Part shown: piece by piece, positions 54,552 to 62,850 of the stretch
How positions within the stretch are numbered: position 1 is the first letter of the stretch
How the letters are laid out: each line of letters opens with the position of its first letter
NCBI GenBank assembly: GCA_910580185.1
Contig: CAJTWC010000005.1
Coordinates: 1 to 64,000, forward strand
Direction: 5' to 3'
Origin: an uncultured Bacilli bacterium
GTDB lineage: Bacteria; Bacillota_I; Bacilli_A; RF39; UBA660
Length of the DNA: 64,000 nucleotides
Translations under genes and position numbers: made by a program
The notes under the pieces: model-generated
What the model was told of the DNA's origin: nothing
Databases searched by the model: none
What the model saw: the letters and a program-made list of their open reading frames with translations, nothing else

Positions 54552-55190
54552 TTATTTCATTTTCTTAATCGGGTGTCTAATCACTGTTTTTAATTTTTCC
54601 ACAGTACATCTTCTTGGATCACTTAGATAAATTTCATGATGACGTCTTTTTCCACTAGTGTCTAGTTCATAACCATTTTCTTTAATATAATCATGCATTT
54701 TATTTATTGTTTCTGGTTCATCATCATAAGAACCTATATGCATACATTGTACGCACAAACCTTCATCATATGTTAAAAACTCTACCTTTGAAAAATCTGC
54801 ACCTTTCTTATTGGACACCTCTTTTACCGCCCAATCAAAATCTTCTTTCGTTACAAAATCAGGAAGTCTTATAACTGATATAAAATTAAATTCATCTTTA
54901 CTATTATAATCAATTTCTAACTTACCATTATCTTGCCACCAAAATCCTTCAAGTGGTGGAACTACATAACTAAAATAACCATCTATTTTATGTGTTCCTT
55001 TATAACTCATCTTAATCGTAAACGCTATTGCATATAAAAGACCAATAGACTTTTTATATTCACTATCATCCTCATTAGGATTACCCTTACCTCTTACTGC
55101 TATATAGTTCATCTTTGGAATAACCACGATAGAAGGTTTACTTTTAGGCATGTAAAACTCTTTATATTCTTTTTTATAATCAAAAACCAT
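54552..55190 (-). CDS. GyrI-like small-molecule-binding domain protein
   Basis: Two SHS2-like halves: MNYIAVRGKGNPNED and YFSYVVPPLEGFWWQ, later LCVQCMHIGSYDDEPETI and KRRHHEIYLSDPRR, typical of GyrI-like effector domains without a DNA-binding part. AAAGGAG ribosome site. Ligand unknown. Confidence 0.85.
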   Translation of the reverse strand: MVFDYKKEYKEFYMPKSKPSIVVIPKMNYIAVRGKGNPNEDDSEYKKSIGLLYAIAFTIKMSYKGTHKIDGYFSYVVPPLEGFWWQDNGKLEIDYNSKDEFNFISVIRLPDFVTKEDFDWAVKEVSNKKGADFSKVEFLTYDEGLCVQCMHIGSYDDEPETINKMHDYIKENGYELDTSGKRRHHEIYLSDPRRCTVEKLKTVIRHPIKKMK

Positions 55191-55240
55191 GTTATTCTCC
55201 TTTAATATTTTCTAATTAAATTATAACATCAAACAAAAAG

Positions 55241-55269
55241 AAACAAACTATAAATTAATATAATTTGTT
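55241..55269 (-). repeat. 29-bp direct repeat, copy 1
   Basis: Identical to 55881-55909. The sequence is itself an imperfect hairpin (AAACAAA...TTTGTT ends). It lies after the RhuM remnant. Confidence 0.9.
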
Positions 55270-55315
55270 GCATAATCATTATTCAAATCTTATTTTTTCG
55301 TCTCTAAAAATAATA

Positions 55316-55806
55316 CTAATTATCATTATTTATTTCTTTTAGTTCAATATTCATAATTTCCAAATAATCTTTTTCAGCTTGTGTTAAATGATTTTGTATA
55401 TATTTATCATATTCTTTATGAGCTTTTTTTAATGCTTCTTCATGTGAAATAGTCCCTTTTGAAGTAGCATATATATCTAATATTTTTCTCAAAAATACCT
55501 TTTCACTTGATCTTATATCTCTTATTTTATCAAGAAGCTCATCAAAATAAGAATCATTTCCATTATTTTTAAATCTTTCAACATTCAAATTATAACCTTT
55601 TACTAAATATTCTTTTATCTTTTCATTAGCCCATATTCTAAATTTAGTTCCTTGGTCAGATTTTACACGAAAGCCAACAGCAATTATCATATCAAGATTA
55701 TAATAATTAGTTGGTTTTGTAGAAAATTCGGAATTTCCGAATTTTCTCATAGTGTTTGTTTCTAATAATTCATTTTCTAAATATATATTTTTTATAACAA
55801 GATGGT
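55316..55806 (-). pseudogene. RhuM-family gene remnant (5'-truncated, internal deletion)
   Basis: In-frame translation opens with VIKNIYLENELLETNTMRKFGNSEF, which matches the RhuM region that follows its DNA-binding start, but a stop precedes it and no start codon exists for that part. Conserved YYNLDMIIAVGFRVKSDQG and GTKFRIWANEKIKEYLVKGY follow. After ASEKVFLR-like and DIYATS the text jumps to GTISHEEALKKAHKEYDKY, which lies near the RhuM C-terminus, so a middle part is deleted. A 144-codon frame starting at an internal ATG remains open. Confidence 0.75.
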
Positions 55807-55880
55807 ATTAAACATAATAGATAATAAAATTATATACTACTTTATTAATTAATCATTATATATTTATAACTAAAAGAAAA

Positions 55881-55909
55881 AAACAAACTATAAATTAATA
55901 TAATTTGTT
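55881..55909 (-). repeat. 29-bp direct repeat, copy 2
   Basis: Same 29 bases as 55241-55269. It lies just after the stop of the 82-aa gene and can serve as its terminator. Confidence 0.9.
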
Positions 55910-55915
55910 TCGTGC

Positions 55916-56164
55916 TTATCTCCCAAATGGATGTATTATTTTATTTTTAACTTCTTTTAAAATAATTTTAGAAGATATATTATATATTTTTTCAGCATCG
56001 CTTTCTTCTATTGATAGTTTTTCACATAATTCGCTAATAACTTTATTTTTATTATTCTTACCAATAAGAAAGTATTTTTCTAAAACATCATTTATTAACG
56101 TACACTTTTCTTCACTAAAACTCGTTTCGTTTTGAAGTTTCTTAATAAATTTTCTTTTATTCAT
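55916..56164 (-). CDS. small helical protein coupled to an Xre gene
   Basis: 82 aa, two helical halves (FIKKLQNETSFSEEKCTLINDVLEKYF, KLSIEESDAEKIYNISSKIILKEVK). Start ATG after TGGTGAAA; it overlaps the end of the Xre-membrane gene by eight bases, so translation is coupled. Function unknown. Confidence 0.65.
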   Translation of the reverse strand: MNKRKFIKKLQNETSFSEEKCTLINDVLEKYFLIGKNNKNKVISELCEKLSIEESDAEKIYNISSKIILKEVKNKIIHPFGR

Positions 56165-57077
56165 CATTTTCACCATACATCTTACCTTTAGAGTCAAGTT
56201 GTAATTGGTATCCATATTCAAAAACATATGCCATACTAAACAAGAATAAAATGTATATAACATCAAACATTTCAAAACCTATTCCAAGTTCTTCACCCAT
56301 TACCATCTCTGCAATAACACCTGCTATGTTAGGTAAAATAATTGTTAGTATCATAAACGTTGCCATTTTCTTGATATGACTTACGTTTTCCATGGTAAAT
56401 GGTGTAGTCCCATTATGAATGTTAATAAACATTTTTTCTAAGTGTTTTAAAGTTAAATAAAATAACACTAGTGAAATGGTTAAAAATACAAAAGCAGTTT
56501 CTATAAATCCTATCATCATAGGCATTTTACCATTTTCTATTTTATCAATGATCATACTTGTTATATAAACTTCTGAATGATCCGTTATCGTTCTTTCATT
56601 TTCTTTAATCGTTATTCTAATATCATTATTTGTTTTCTTATATTTAACTTCTTCACCAAAAATTGTTATTTTATTATTTTCTACTTTTACGTTATTAGCT
56701 AAAACAGGTGTTACAATCATGGTTAGTAAGGCTGCTGTAATACCAATAATAGTAATTACTTTTCCTATTTTCGCTAGTGTATATATTGCTTTAGACAATC
56801 CTTTCATTTTTCTTTGTTTTTCTTTTTTAAACTTAACCACGCTCATTTTTACATCTTCGCCTAATGAATCAATGTCTATTAAGTCTTCTTGAACTAAGTC
56901 ATTTATCTTACAATGAAAAATATCACATAATTTTAATATGTTATCCATTTCCGGATAGCTTTCTGCACACTCCCATTTAGATACGCTTTGTCTTGATACT
57001 CCTACTTTTTCTGCTAACTCTTCTTGAGATATTTTTTTATGTTTTCTAATACGTCTTAAATTATCACAAAATTTCAT
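56157..57077 (-). CDS. Xre-family regulator with DUF2975-like membrane part
   Basis: HTH in residues 1-60 (ISQEELAEKVGVSRQSVSKWECAESYPEM), linker, then four membrane helices with an outer loop (NNVKVENNKITIFGEEVKYKK). The C-part with NIHNGTTPFTMENVSHIKKMA matches the DUF2975 pattern. A one-component envelope regulator is likely. Confidence 0.8.
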   Translation of the reverse strand: MKFCDNLRRIRKHKKISQEELAEKVGVSRQSVSKWECAESYPEMDNILKLCDIFHCKINDLVQEDLIDIDSLGEDVKMSVVKFKKEKQRKMKGLSKAIYTLAKIGKVITIIGITAALLTMIVTPVLANNVKVENNKITIFGEEVKYKKTNNDIRITIKENERTITDHSEVYITSMIIDKIENGKMPMMIGFIETAFVFLTISLVLFYLTLKHLEKMFINIHNGTTPFTMENVSHIKKMATFMILTIILPNIAGVIAEMVMGEELGIGFEMFDVIYILFLFSMAYVFEYGYQLQLDSKGKMYGENDE

Positions 57078-57156
57078 TAAGCCTTCCTCCTTTCATGGTT
57101 AAATCATATTACAATTAGCACTTATATTCTACCAACTTTAGGTTGCATTTTTCAAG

Positions 57157-58011
57157 TTATTTATGTTCTAACTTTTCATCTTCCTTGATATATTCATACT
57201 TCAAACTATTTTTATTACTAATAACCGTCTTCCCTAAATTTTTTTCTATATCATCTTTAGCTACTTTAGCAGCATGGCCGCCTAACTTTGCAAGTGTTTT
57301 ATTTTCTTTTAAACCAGTTGGCTTATGTTCTTTAGCAAGTACTCTTGTTGCAGCCTCTCCTAAATCAGTTAGAGCTATTTCTATATCAGTCATGTTATCC
57401 CTTAAAGATTCTTTTCTAATACCTTTATACTCTTTATATTCAGATGCTTTCATACCAGACCATTCTTTATATATTTCGTTTGTTAATATGGCATATTCAT
57501 ATTCTTCCTCAATACCGTTTTCTTTCCATACTTTAGTTAACTTCTTCCTGTTAATAATGGCCCTTATCCTTGATTCTATCCACTCAAGGTCATATCCTTT
57601 TCTTAGGTAATAATCAATCATCTTATCAATTCCTTTAGATGGGTCAAATACGTTATCAATCTCTCTTCTACCTAACTTTGCAAGCCACAACTTAAATGGT
57701 TCTGCATTAGGAGATGGAACTGATTCTATAAGTCTAAAGATGCCTTCTGTATCAAGGACATCTTGATTATAATACTTACCATCAGATGATTTTAATTTCA
57801 GTTGTCCGATATTTTCGGACAACTGGCTTCCTTCTTGTAATAATTTTATTTTTAAATCATTCCAATACTTTCTTGGTCTTTCACTACCAGTTAACGCCTT
57901 TATCACATCAACCACACTAAAATAGTAATCCTCTTTATCCTTATCCCATACACTTCTTATTTCTGTGCTTTCAAATAAATTCGTTATAGTTTTTAATTTT
58001 TCGTTATTCAA
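57157..58011 (-). CDS. Bro-N domain (phage antirepressor-like) protein
   Basis: Bro-N fold at the N-terminus (SVWDKDKEDYYFSVVDVIKALTG, SERPRKYWNDLKIKLLQEGSQL), middle FRLIESVPSPNAEPFKLWLAKLGRREI, then AILTNEIYKEWSGM. Widely found as a single chromosomal gene as well as in phages. TTG start after AGGAGG. No other phage gene lies next to it. Confidence 0.88.
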   Translation of the reverse strand: MNNEKLKTITNLFESTEIRSVWDKDKEDYYFSVVDVIKALTGSERPRKYWNDLKIKLLQEGSQLSENIGQLKLKSSDGKYYNQDVLDTEGIFRLIESVPSPNAEPFKLWLAKLGRREIDNVFDPSKGIDKMIDYYLRKGYDLEWIESRIRAIINRKKLTKVWKENGIEEEYEYAILTNEIYKEWSGMKASEYKEYKGIRKESLRDNMTDIEIALTDLGEAATRVLAKEHKPTGLKENKTLAKLGGHAAKVAKDDIEKNLGKTVISNKNSLKYEYIKEDEKLEHK

Positions 58012-58271
58012 CTTTACCTCCTATCATAACTATATTTTTTATTTACTGCATAGTCTTTATTATGCCAAACAATTGTTTATATAACAATAGATTTTTAACA
58101 TTAATAAAAGAAAGTAGCAATTAACCTACTTTCTTCTTATAAACTTATTTTATTATCTTTTAAAAGCTAAACATACCATCATCTAAAAAATTATTTTCTG
58201 GTATATTTGAATTTTTAAGTTTATTTTATCCTTTTAAACATAGAAAATCTAAAAGATTAATATTAGTTTCA
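58012..58271. other. intergenic region with terminator
   Basis: 260 bases without a supported gene. It contains the hairpin at 58108-58135 and presumably the promoter of the Bro-N gene. A short frame ending near 58160 on the minus strand has no start and is not called. Confidence 0.4.
58108..58135 (-). terminator. terminator
   Basis: AAGAAAGTAG / CTACTTTCTT, 10-bp stem, T-rich on the minus strand. Confidence 0.7.
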
Positions 58272-58787
58272 TTATTTATTTCTTTTTACAAATAATATAC
58301 CTAGTATTAAGGTAATTAAAGTAATAATAACTGGAGCTACTTTAAAAAATACCCACTCAAATGAATGCCATAACGTTCTTATAACAGACCACTCAGGGTC
58401 ACTATAATCCCAGGATTGATATGGACTACCTAATACTGCTAATAATATAAAAAGTAATATAATACATACATCTATAATTATTAAGAAGTTTATTATTCTT
58501 TTCCTTTTTTGTTTTTGCTTCATAGATAACTGTTCATTAATAACTTCTAATTTTTCAGATATTACTTTTAAATCATTTTTTTCTTTTTCATCTATACTTT
58601 CACCAAGAATTTCACTAACTGGTGTATCAAAGATTTCTGATATAGTGATTAACATTTCTGCATCAGGAACCGATAGTCCTTGCTCCCATTTTGAAATTGT
58701 TTGTCTAACAACGTTTAATTTAACACTTAATTCTTCTTGTGAAAGACCTTTATTTTTTCTTAACGTTTTTAAATTATCTTTTAACAT
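58272..58787 (-). CDS. Xre-family regulator with membrane anchor
   Basis: HTH in residues 1-60 (LSQEELSVKLNVVRQTISKWEQGLSVPDA), charged helix, then two membrane helices (RIINFLIIIDVCIILLFILL, VAPVIITLITLILGILFV). Fourth gene of this layout in the last 14 kb. GAGAGG ribosome site. Confidence 0.8.
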   Translation of the reverse strand: MLKDNLKTLRKNKGLSQEELSVKLNVVRQTISKWEQGLSVPDAEMLITISEIFDTPVSEILGESIDEKEKNDLKVISEKLEVINEQLSMKQKQKRKRIINFLIIIDVCIILLFILLAVLGSPYQSWDYSDPEWSVIRTLWHSFEWVFFKVAPVIITLITLILGILFVKRNK

Positions 58788-58881
58788 ATTAAAACCTCTC
58801 CTTTCATCAAGTTAAGTGTATTATAAATGTTTCATTGCTACAAGCAATTCATTTTAACATCTTATCAAATTGTAATTTGCA

Positions 58882-59301
58882 TTACTCTATATCAAAACTT
58901 TCTGTCTTTAAATCACAATAATATCTACCACTTGTAGCGGTAAACTTTAAAACACAATAATCTGGATCAGTTACACCTTTCTTATAAAACATTGTGTCTC
59001 CTTTTTTCCAAATTATATTTTTTATTTCTTGGTCTGTTAAGACTTCCATTGTTCCTTTTAACATAACACCAACATATTTAACTAATCCTTTATGATAAAA
59101 GTAAATACTAGCATTTGGATTATTTTGATATTGTTTTACTCTCATAGATGAAATATTAGTAGAAAAATAAAATTCTTTTAGACCTACCCTTTTTCTGGGT
59201 TTTAGCATTGCTTTTACATTAGGATAATTTTCATCATCAATAGAACATATAAAACTAACACTCTGCTTATCAATAAACTTTTCTATTTTCTTTAAATTCA
59301 T
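58882..59301 (-). CDS. pyridoxamine 5'-phosphate oxidase-family flavin protein
   Basis: 139 aa, split-barrel FMN fold: IDKQSVSFICSIDDENYPNVKAM, then FYFSTNISSMRVKQYQNNPNASIYFY. Such proteins bind FMN, F420 or heme; exact substrate unknown. AGAGAG precedes the ATG. Confidence 0.85.
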   Translation of the reverse strand: MNLKKIEKFIDKQSVSFICSIDDENYPNVKAMLKPRKRVGLKEFYFSTNISSMRVKQYQNNPNASIYFYHKGLVKYVGVMLKGTMEVLTDQEIKNIIWKKGDTMFYKKGVTDPDYCVLKFTATSGRYYCDLKTESFDIE

Positions 59302-59330
59302 AAAACTTCATCTCTCTTTCAAACTTTAAT

Positions 59331-59498
59331 TTAATCTTCAATTTTCATAATAATATCGTATGCATTATTACATTCTTCTTTTGATAACTTAGTTTCTTTA
59401 ACAAGAAATTCTATTGCTTCATCTTTAGTAGAAAAACATTTTAATATATTTTTTACCTCTTTAAATTTCTCAATAACTTTTTTAACTTCATTATTCAT
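59331..59498 (-). CDS. small helical protein (55 aa)
   Basis: Open frame with AAGGAAGATG before the ATG: helical, rich in Lys and Glu (EVKKVIEKFKEVKNILKCFS, STKDEAIEFLVKETKLSKEE). It lies just after the flavin-protein gene on the same strand direction and could be a real small gene. Unknown function. Confidence 0.55.
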   Translation of the reverse strand: MNNEVKKVIEKFKEVKNILKCFSTKDEAIEFLVKETKLSKEECNNAYDIIMKIED

Positions 59499-59635
59499 AA
59501 TTTCATCTTCCTTTAAAATTTCAACTTTTCATTTTATTTTATCATTATTTATTAACTTATTTTTATCACAACTAATCTCACTATGATTTTAAATAACTTG
59601 ATTAGTTTTAGCAATGGTAAAAAGAAAAATTATAA
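59499..59635. other. intergenic, A+T-rich
   Basis: 137 bases between the 55-aa and 67-aa genes. I see no ORF or clear hairpin. Confidence 0.4.
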
Positions 59636-59839
59636 TTATATTTTATTAAAAAACACAATTTTTTCCTTTAGTGATATTTTACTAACCTCGTATCCATATT
59701 CCGTGCATTCCTTTTTATAATTCAAAAAGGAATGGTCTATATCAAAACCTAAAATACCTTTAATTTCTTCATAAGATAGTTTATAACTTTCTTTATTATT
59801 TTCTTTTAAATATTCCCATAATACTTTATATTTACTCAC
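59636..59839 (-). CDS. small conserved-looking protein, wHTH-like
   Basis: 67 aa: KYKVLWEYLKENNKESYKLSYEEIKGILGF then IDHSFLNYKKECTEYGYEVSKIS. I recall this pattern in small Bacillota proteins with a possible winged-helix fold; no function known. GTG start after GGAGTG. Confidence 0.65.
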   Translation of the reverse strand: MSKYKVLWEYLKENNKESYKLSYEEIKGILGFDIDHSFLNYKKECTEYGYEVSKISLKEKIVFFNKI

Positions 59840-59929
59840 TATTAATCACACTCCTAAGTTACTATTTCTACATAACTTATCTCATATTTTAATGCTATTT
59901 TTAAATAAATTATTAAAAAAATGATAAAT

Positions 59930-61432
59930 CTATATATTTTTCTTTATTAATCCATCTTCACTTAAAACGTATAAACAATCTGCCACTTCACTAATATACT
60001 TACGGTCATGAGACACACTAATTATCACGCCCGTAAAGTTTTTTAAAACCTTCCTTATAACCGGGTTTGATAACGGGCTTACGTTTCTAGTTGGTTCATC
60101 CAAGATTAAACAATCACATTTATCTAAAACTAACTTAATTAAAATCAGCTTTGCTTTAGTACCATTACTTAAATCATTAGGATTACTAACCATTTCATCC
60201 TTAGTAAAATTTAAATTACCTAAATACATCCTTGCCTTAGTAACATTATCCTTACTTCCATCGGTTAAAAAATCCAAAACACTATCATAGCCACTTAATA
60301 TATCTTCATAAACTTGCGGCATGTATCCCACCTTAATATCATTTCTGGTTTTTAATTCATCATATATTTTCCTTATCAAAGTAGTTTTACCTACCCCGTT
60401 TTTTCCTATTATACACAAATGCTTATTTCCGATTACATCTAACTTTATGTTTTTTAAAAGCACCTTACCATCCACTATAAGCTCTGGTATATCAAGTTTT
60501 ATAATAACCTTATTTCTTGGTATATAAACGTTTTCAAAGCTAAAATTAATGCTTTCTTCCACGTCTGGAGCCTCGGTTATAATGGTGTTATCCAACCTTT
60601 TTTCCTGTGATTTTAACTGGTGCATCTTCTTTTTTAATACCTTAGCACCATGTGGATCCTTTCTAGAAATAGTATTTTGCTTATATTCAACCTTGTCCAT
60701 TACCCTTCTTAACTTTTCTTGTTCCTTATTAAACTTCCTTTTTTCATACTTTGATATTTCGCTTTGCTTTTCTAGTTTTAAAATTCTTTCTTTTACGTAA
60801 GTATCATAATCCGTTTTTAATAAAGTATGCCTGCAATCAGTTTTCTTCTTTATCTGCTCTATATGTAAGATTTTATTAGCAGTATTAGATAAAAGTGTTT
60901 CATCATGGGAAACATACACAATTGGTTTACTTGTCTTGTTTATAAAATCTTCTAACCATTTTAACGTTTCTATGTCTAAATCATTAGTTGGCTCATCTAA
61001 AAATAAAATATCATAGTCGTTAATTAAAAGCCTTAGTATTCCTACTTTTACTTTTTCACCACCAGATAACGTACTCATTTTTTGTTTTAAAATATAATCA
61101 TCTAACATTAATTCTTCTAAACTTCTATAAAAAATATTAATCTTATCATAATAATCATTTTCATCTACAAATAAATAATCAAACACCATTTTATTTAAGT
61201 CTTCGTCACTTAAAAATTGCTCTAAATAACCTGGTCTGTTACCCTTATAGTTAATTGTTCCTGAAACCGAAGAATACTCACATATTCCTAATAATGACCT
61301 AAGTAAGGTAGATTTACCGTTTCCTTCCTCACCTATTATCGCTAGTTTATCATTTTTATTTAGGGTAAATGATAATCCCTTAATTAAATATCTAGTAGAT
61401 ACCATTATATCTACGTCTTTAGCTTCAAACAT
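59930..61432 (-). CDS. ABC-F family ATPase, antibiotic-resistance-like
   Basis: Two ABC cassettes without membrane domain. First: Walker A GEEGNGKST, signature LSGGEKVKV, LDEPTNDLD, switch SHDETLL. Second: Walker A GKNGVGKTT, unusual signature LSNGTKAKL, Walker B with LDEPTRNVSPLSNPVI, switch SHDRKY. A long basic linker (residues ~220-290) would reach the ribosome. A leader peptide ORF and two competing hairpins precede it, as for inducible ribosome-protection genes. AGAAGGAGG is the ribosome site. The resistance role is inference. Confidence 0.85.
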   Translation of the reverse strand: MFEAKDVDIMVSTRYLIKGLSFTLNKNDKLAIIGEEGNGKSTLLRSLLGICEYSSVSGTINYKGNRPGYLEQFLSDEDLNKMVFDYLFVDENDYYDKINIFYRSLEELMLDDYILKQKMSTLSGGEKVKVGILRLLINDYDILFLDEPTNDLDIETLKWLEDFINKTSKPIVYVSHDETLLSNTANKILHIEQIKKKTDCRHTLLKTDYDTYVKERILKLEKQSEISKYEKRKFNKEQEKLRRVMDKVEYKQNTISRKDPHGAKVLKKKMHQLKSQEKRLDNTIITEAPDVEESINFSFENVYIPRNKVIIKLDIPELIVDGKVLLKNIKLDVIGNKHLCIIGKNGVGKTTLIRKIYDELKTRNDIKVGYMPQVYEDILSGYDSVLDFLTDGSKDNVTKARMYLGNLNFTKDEMVSNPNDLSNGTKAKLILIKLVLDKCDCLILDEPTRNVSPLSNPVIRKVLKNFTGVIISVSHDRKYISEVADCLYVLSEDGLIKKNI

Positions 61433-61520
61433 GCTATGCCTCCTTCTACTTGGCATAATCAAAGTTTATGCCTAACTTATTTAATTAAATTAATCATTTT
61501 CCCACCTCCATAAATTACTT
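61433..61520 (-). promoter_or_regulatory. leader with competing hairpins upstream of ABC-F
   Basis: Minus-strand segments: 1 GGCATAA (61466-61472), 2 TTATGCC (61452-61458), 3 GGCATAG (61434-61440). 1 pairs with 2 (7 bp, 7-nt loop) or 2 pairs with 3 (6 bp), the latter covering the spacer and part of the GGAGG box (61439-61443). A short leader ORF ends five bases before segment 1. Confidence 0.65.
61477..61497 (-). CDS. leader peptide ORF (six codons)
   Basis: ATG ATT AAT TTA ATT AAA TAA, giving MINLIK, with GGAGGTGGGAAA directly upstream, a very strong ribosome site. Length and place fit a regulatory peptide for the ABC-F gene. Confidence 0.6.
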   Translation of the reverse strand: MINLIK

Positions 61521-61564
61521 TAGCCTAACACTTATTTTCATTTTAACATAATATCTAAAGATTC

Positions 61565-61705
61565 TTAGAACAACTTCATTTGCTCGTTTTTCTTAATTTC
61601 CTTTTTGTACGCCTTAATAATATCTTTCGTGTTATAAAGGATTCCATAACACATATCACCATATTTAACTTTTGAAAGAATGGTTTTTGCTTTTATAAAT
61701 TTCAT
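61565..61705 (-). CDS. 46-aa peptide resembling the N-terminus of SPL-type radical SAM proteins
   Basis: Open frame overlapping the permease stop (ATGA), with AAAGGG before it, so probably translated. FIKAKTILSKVKYGDMCYGI closely resembles the opening of SPL-family radical SAM proteins (AKTIL..., then YGDxW/F G), but the cysteine motif is missing and the rest is Lys-rich. It looks like a truncated gene fused to a new tail, or a coincidence. Function unknown. Confidence 0.45.
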   Translation of the reverse strand: MKFIKAKTILSKVKYGDMCYGILYNTKDIIKAYKKEIKKNEQMKLF

Positions 61706-62850
61706 ATTTTTCCCTTTCTCTTAATAGAAACCATGTTAGTAATTATTATAAAAATAATTGAAAAACAAATTATGATAAACATGTTAGTTAGGATAGGATT
61801 TATTGTTTCAACGTTAAAGACTTCTACTTCTTTTAGTAAATCATTTGTTTTTATGTACCAGTAAGATGGAAGCGCGTGTGCTATTTTAAGTACGAAATTA
61901 GGTAACATACTAGTAGGTACAAAAGATCCGCACAAGAAACTTGAACCAAGTGCAATAACGTTTACAATGCCATTTACCGCGTTCTTATTACTTACTAAGT
62001 TAGCGATTAAAAACGCAATTGTTAAAGCACAAAAAGTAAATATAAATGAGTTTATTATGAAAAATAAGCCATGCATCGTATTCATTATTTTACCCAAAAG
62101 GATAAATGACAAAACAACATAGAAAATCCATAAAACGAAAGCAAATAAACCATTTGATAAAAGAAGTATCGTGTTATATTTTTTATTACTCATGCTACTT
62201 ACCATGGTTCTTTTCTTTATGTTTTCTTCTTTAAAACTAGATAAAATTAAACATATAACGTATATCGTTCCTGCTAAGATACAGTAGTTTAAAAAGTTAT
62301 AATAAAACGCTGCTTTTTCTATGGAATTACTATCTAACTTTGAAGTTATTTTTACGTCTACTTTGGTAGCTAAAGTATCATCTATTAAACTTACTAATTC
62401 TTCTTCACTTTCTGCTACGTCACTATAAACGTTTGCTATCTTAAGGTATCTTTCCACCATCATGTTAGCTAAACTAGCACCATAATCCCCTACTGTTTTA
62501 ACCTTTATTTCCGGACTTTTACCAGCGATAATTTCTTGACTAAAATTCTCAGGAACATAAATCACGTAACTTACATCGCGATAAAATAAAGCATCATCTA
62601 TTTTTTCTTCGCTACCTACTATATTTATTACGTTACTATTTTTATTTAAATAATTAATAAAGCTCTTGGTAATACCTTCTTCTTTTGCTTTGTTTACTAT
62701 TAGTATGTTTGGTTTACTAGCGGTAAAACTTACACTTTTCTCACTTGTTTGCATGTTAAACGCGCTAAAGAAAACAAGGATAACGGTATAAATTATAATT
62801 GGTATTTTACATTTGTTTAATACTTTTAAAAATGCTTTAAATACTGTCAT
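61702..62850 (-). CDS. ABC-2 type transporter permease
   Basis: 382 aa: N-terminal helix (FKAFLKVLNKCKIPIIIYTVILVFF), large outer domain (~45-180) and five C-terminal helices, with GSSFLCGSFVPTSMLP typical of ABC-2 exporters. It overlaps the upstream permease by 14 bases; the two probably form a heterodimer with an ATPase outside the window. Cargo unknown. Confidence 0.85.
   Translation of the reverse strand: MTVFKAFLKVLNKCKIPIIIYTVILVFFSAFNMQTSEKSVSFTASKPNILIVNKAKEEGITKSFINYLNKNSNVINIVGSEEKIDDALFYRDVSYVIYVPENFSQEIIAGKSPEIKVKTVGDYGASLANMMVERYLKIANVYSDVAESEEELVSLIDDTLATKVDVKITSKLDSNSIEKAAFYYNFLNYCILAGTIYVICLILSSFKEENIKKRTMVSSMSNKKYNTILLLSNGLFAFVLWIFYVVLSFILLGKIMNTMHGLFFIINSFIFTFCALTIAFLIANLVSNKNAVNGIVNVIALGSSFLCGSFVPTSMLPNFVLKIAHALPSYWYIKTNDLLKEVEVFNVETINPILTNMFIIICFSIIFIIITNMVSIKRKGKI

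Noticed and set aside
57157..58011. Prophage region around the Bro-N gene
   Set aside because: No integrase, capsid, tail or lysis gene is next to it; the neighbours are chromosomal regulators.
58150..58240. Short minus-strand frame ending LDDGMFSF
   Set aside because: Too short, a stop precedes it, no start codon; perhaps a relic but nothing to support a gene.
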